Assembly: GCA_013695265.1 (NCBI GenBank)
Contig: JACDAU010000201.1
Location: forward strand, 1 to 5,740
DNA: 5,740 bases
DNA from: Chloroflexia bacterium
GTDB taxonomy: Bacteria > Chloroflexota > Chloroflexia > Thermobaculales > Thermobaculaceae
Direction of reading: 5' to 3'
Part shown: positions 4,450 through 5,740 of the stretch, one piece after another
Position numbering within the stretch: the stretch's first letter is position 1
How the letters are laid out: every line of letters starts with the position of its first letter
Program-made: the position numbers and the translations under genes
Notes under the pieces: generated by a model
Databases searched by the model: none
Seen by the model: only the letters and a program-made list of their open reading frames with translations
Told to the model about the DNA's origin: nothing

Positions 4450-5720
4450 CACTACGACTGAAATCAACGGTGAACTACACGCTCATCAACCCGGAGGGAT
4501 CGCACCGGCGGTACGTGATGCTCTCGATCGATGTGCCGACCGTGCAGACGCGACGGCAGCCGCTCAACCTCGCACTGGTGGTCGATCGGAGCGGCTCGAT
4601 GGGCGGCGGCAAGCTCGAGCGAGCCAAGGAGGCGGCGCGCCAGCTCGTCAGGAACCTGACGCCCCAGGACAGGGTGGCGCTCGTGGCGTTCGCGAGCGAG
4701 GTGGACGTCCTCGCCCACAGCACAACCGTGACGCACAATGGACGGACCCGGCTGCTCGGCGCGATTGACCAGATCCGCACTGCGGGCTCGACCGCGCTGC
4801 ACGGCGGCTGGTGGGTGGGCGGTCAGCAGGTTGCGGATTTCGTGGATGACGAGCGGGTCAGCAGGGTCCTGCTGCTCACCGACGGGCGCGCAAACGTGGG
4901 ACTTACTGACCCCGAGCTGATCGCCGGCCAGGCTCGGGAGCTGCGCCAGAGGGGCATCGAGACCTCCGCGATGGGCATCGGGGCCGACTTTGATGACGAC
5001 CTCCTGAAGATGATGGCAAGCTCCGGCGGTGGCGCGTTCCATTTCATTCCCGATGCGCCCTCGATAGAGGACGTCGTGGCGGGCGAGCTGGGGGAGATGA
5101 TCAGCCAGTACGCCAGGCGGACGGTCGTAGACGTCAGCCTGCCGCGCGGTGTCGAGTTGCGGGGGTGCCTGAACAAGTACGAACTTGATCAGACCGCAAC
5201 CGGGGCGCGCGTCTACATCGGCGACCTGCTGTCGGGCGACCTCAAGCGCATCGTGCTTAAGGTGTCGACGCCTCCTGGGAGCATCGGAGAGCACCTGTCC
5301 ATCACTTCCAAGGTTGTATACACGAAGGTGGAAACCAACCAGCATCGGGACCGGGCCTTCCCGCCCGCCGAGCTTCGGTATGCCCCGGTGCATGCCGTGC
5401 GCAGCCAACCGGTCAATCGGGACGTCGACCGGGAGGTGTCGCTGCTGCGTTCGGCCCGCGCCCGCGATGAGGCTGTGGCTCTGAGCCGGGATGGTCGCCA
5501 CGAGGATGCCCTCAAGATCCTTCGGGTGACCGCAGGCAAGCTGTCCGAGAGCTCGTATGCCTCGGAGCCTGAGTTCGCAGCGGAGGCGGCGGCGGTCCGG
5601 GATCTCGTGTCCCGCGCCGAGCAGGGTCCACTGGATGAGTTGAGGCGCAAGGATATGGTGGCCACGTCGCGCACGCTCCGGGAGCGCAAGGCCCGGCATG
5701 ACAAGGGCCTGCCGAAGTAG
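4446..5720 (+). CDS. Von Willebrand factor type A domain protein (cytosolic, MIDAS intact)
   Basis: This 424-residue protein starts at ATG 4446, 5 nt after an AAAGGGGAG site (4432-4440). Residues 1-38 form a beta-rich N-terminal strand region. The VWA domain spans about 39-215 and has a complete metal-ion-dependent adhesion site: D47-R-S49-G-S51 (DRSGSM), T116 (GSTALHGG) and D146 (TDG). It can thus bind a divalent cation and engage an acidic ligand on a partner protein. Residues about 220-315 form a second beta-rich region, as in Ca-activated-chloride-channel-like VWA proteins. From about 324 to the end the protein is helical and highly charged, with a TPR-like pair (EAVALSRDGRHEDALKIL). No signal peptide or membrane helix is seen, so it should act in the cytosol as a protein-protein interaction scaffold. 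The usual partner of many bacterial VWA proteins, a MoxR-type ATPase, is not in this window; it could lie downstream. Its partner gene here is the MerR regulator just upstream. Confidence 0.93.
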   Translation: MTLRLKSTVNYTLINPEGSHRRYVMLSIDVPTVQTRRQPLNLALVVDRSGSMGGGKLERAKEAARQLVRNLTPQDRVALVAFASEVDVLAHSTTVTHNGRTRLLGAIDQIRTAGSTALHGGWWVGGQQVADFVDDERVSRVLLLTDGRANVGLTDPELIAGQARELRQRGIETSAMGIGADFDDDLLKMMASSGGGAFHFIPDAPSIEDVVAGELGEMISQYARRTVVDVSLPRGVELRGCLNKYELDQTATGARVYIGDLLSGDLKRIVLKVSTPPGSIGEHLSITSKVVYTKVETNQHRDRAFPPAELRYAPVHAVRSQPVNRDVDREVSLLRSARARDEAVALSRDGRHEDALKILRVTAGKLSESSYASEPEFAAEAAAVRDLVSRAEQGPLDELRRKDMVATSRTLRERKARHDKGLPK

Positions 5721-5740
5721 GGATCGCGCCACCACCGCCC

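Noticed and set aside
4464..5735. Long minus-strand open frame (423 residues) antisense to the VWA gene
   Set aside because: The plus strand has a complete VWA domain with catalytic-type motif residues, a ribosome binding site and coupling to the upstream gene. The antisense frame is Arg/His/Pro-rich, shows no domain pattern and is explained by high GC at third codon positions.

Overview
The window is a gene-dense, high-GC bacterial chromosomal segment with GTG and TTG as well as ATG starts, strong AGGAGG-type ribosome binding sites and long antisense shadow reading frames caused by GC-rich third codon positions. Together with an ECF-like/membrane fusion protein and a MerR-VWA gene pair, this suggests a high-GC environmental lineage such as Chloroflexota or a relative. 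That placement is an impression from style only, since no marker gene is present. No rRNA, tRNA, CRISPR array or insertion sequence is seen.

Layout. Positions 1-151 (minus) hold the first 50 residues of a MerR-family regulator that runs off the left edge. A 95-bp gap with a dyad between promoter-like hexamers separates it from a divergent small gene (247-606, plus) encoding a 119-residue protein with a Cys-Cys pair. Between that gene and the convergent gene to its right lies a 67-bp imperfect palindrome (664-730) that looks like a dispersed repeat. The largest gene (760-2766, minus) encodes a 668-residue fusion: an ECF sigma-factor-like N-terminal half, one transmembrane helix, and a long predicted extracytoplasmic part with a LolA/RseB-like beta-rich region. 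It is divergent from a PPP-type metallophosphatase (2850-3614, plus). The 83-bp gap between them has two back-to-back -10-like elements forming a 7-bp inverted repeat. The phosphatase gene ends inside a strong hairpin (3583-3611).

A 250-bp non-coding gap follows. Its first 200 bp show nothing I can support. Its right end has a consensus sigma70 promoter (TTGACA-N16-TATAAT, 3813-3840). This promoter should drive a two-gene operon, a MerR-type regulator (3871-4449) and a von Willebrand factor A protein (4446-5720), whose reading frames overlap by ATGA.

How the genes work together. The window reads as three separate regulatory modules: MerR with a candidate metal/thiol protein; a membrane-anchored sigma-like protein beside a phosphatase; and MerR with a VWA protein. 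The most unusual item is the sigma-like/membrane/sensor fusion, which has a strikingly acidic putative DNA-recognition helix. Functional links between modules are not demonstrated by the sequence.
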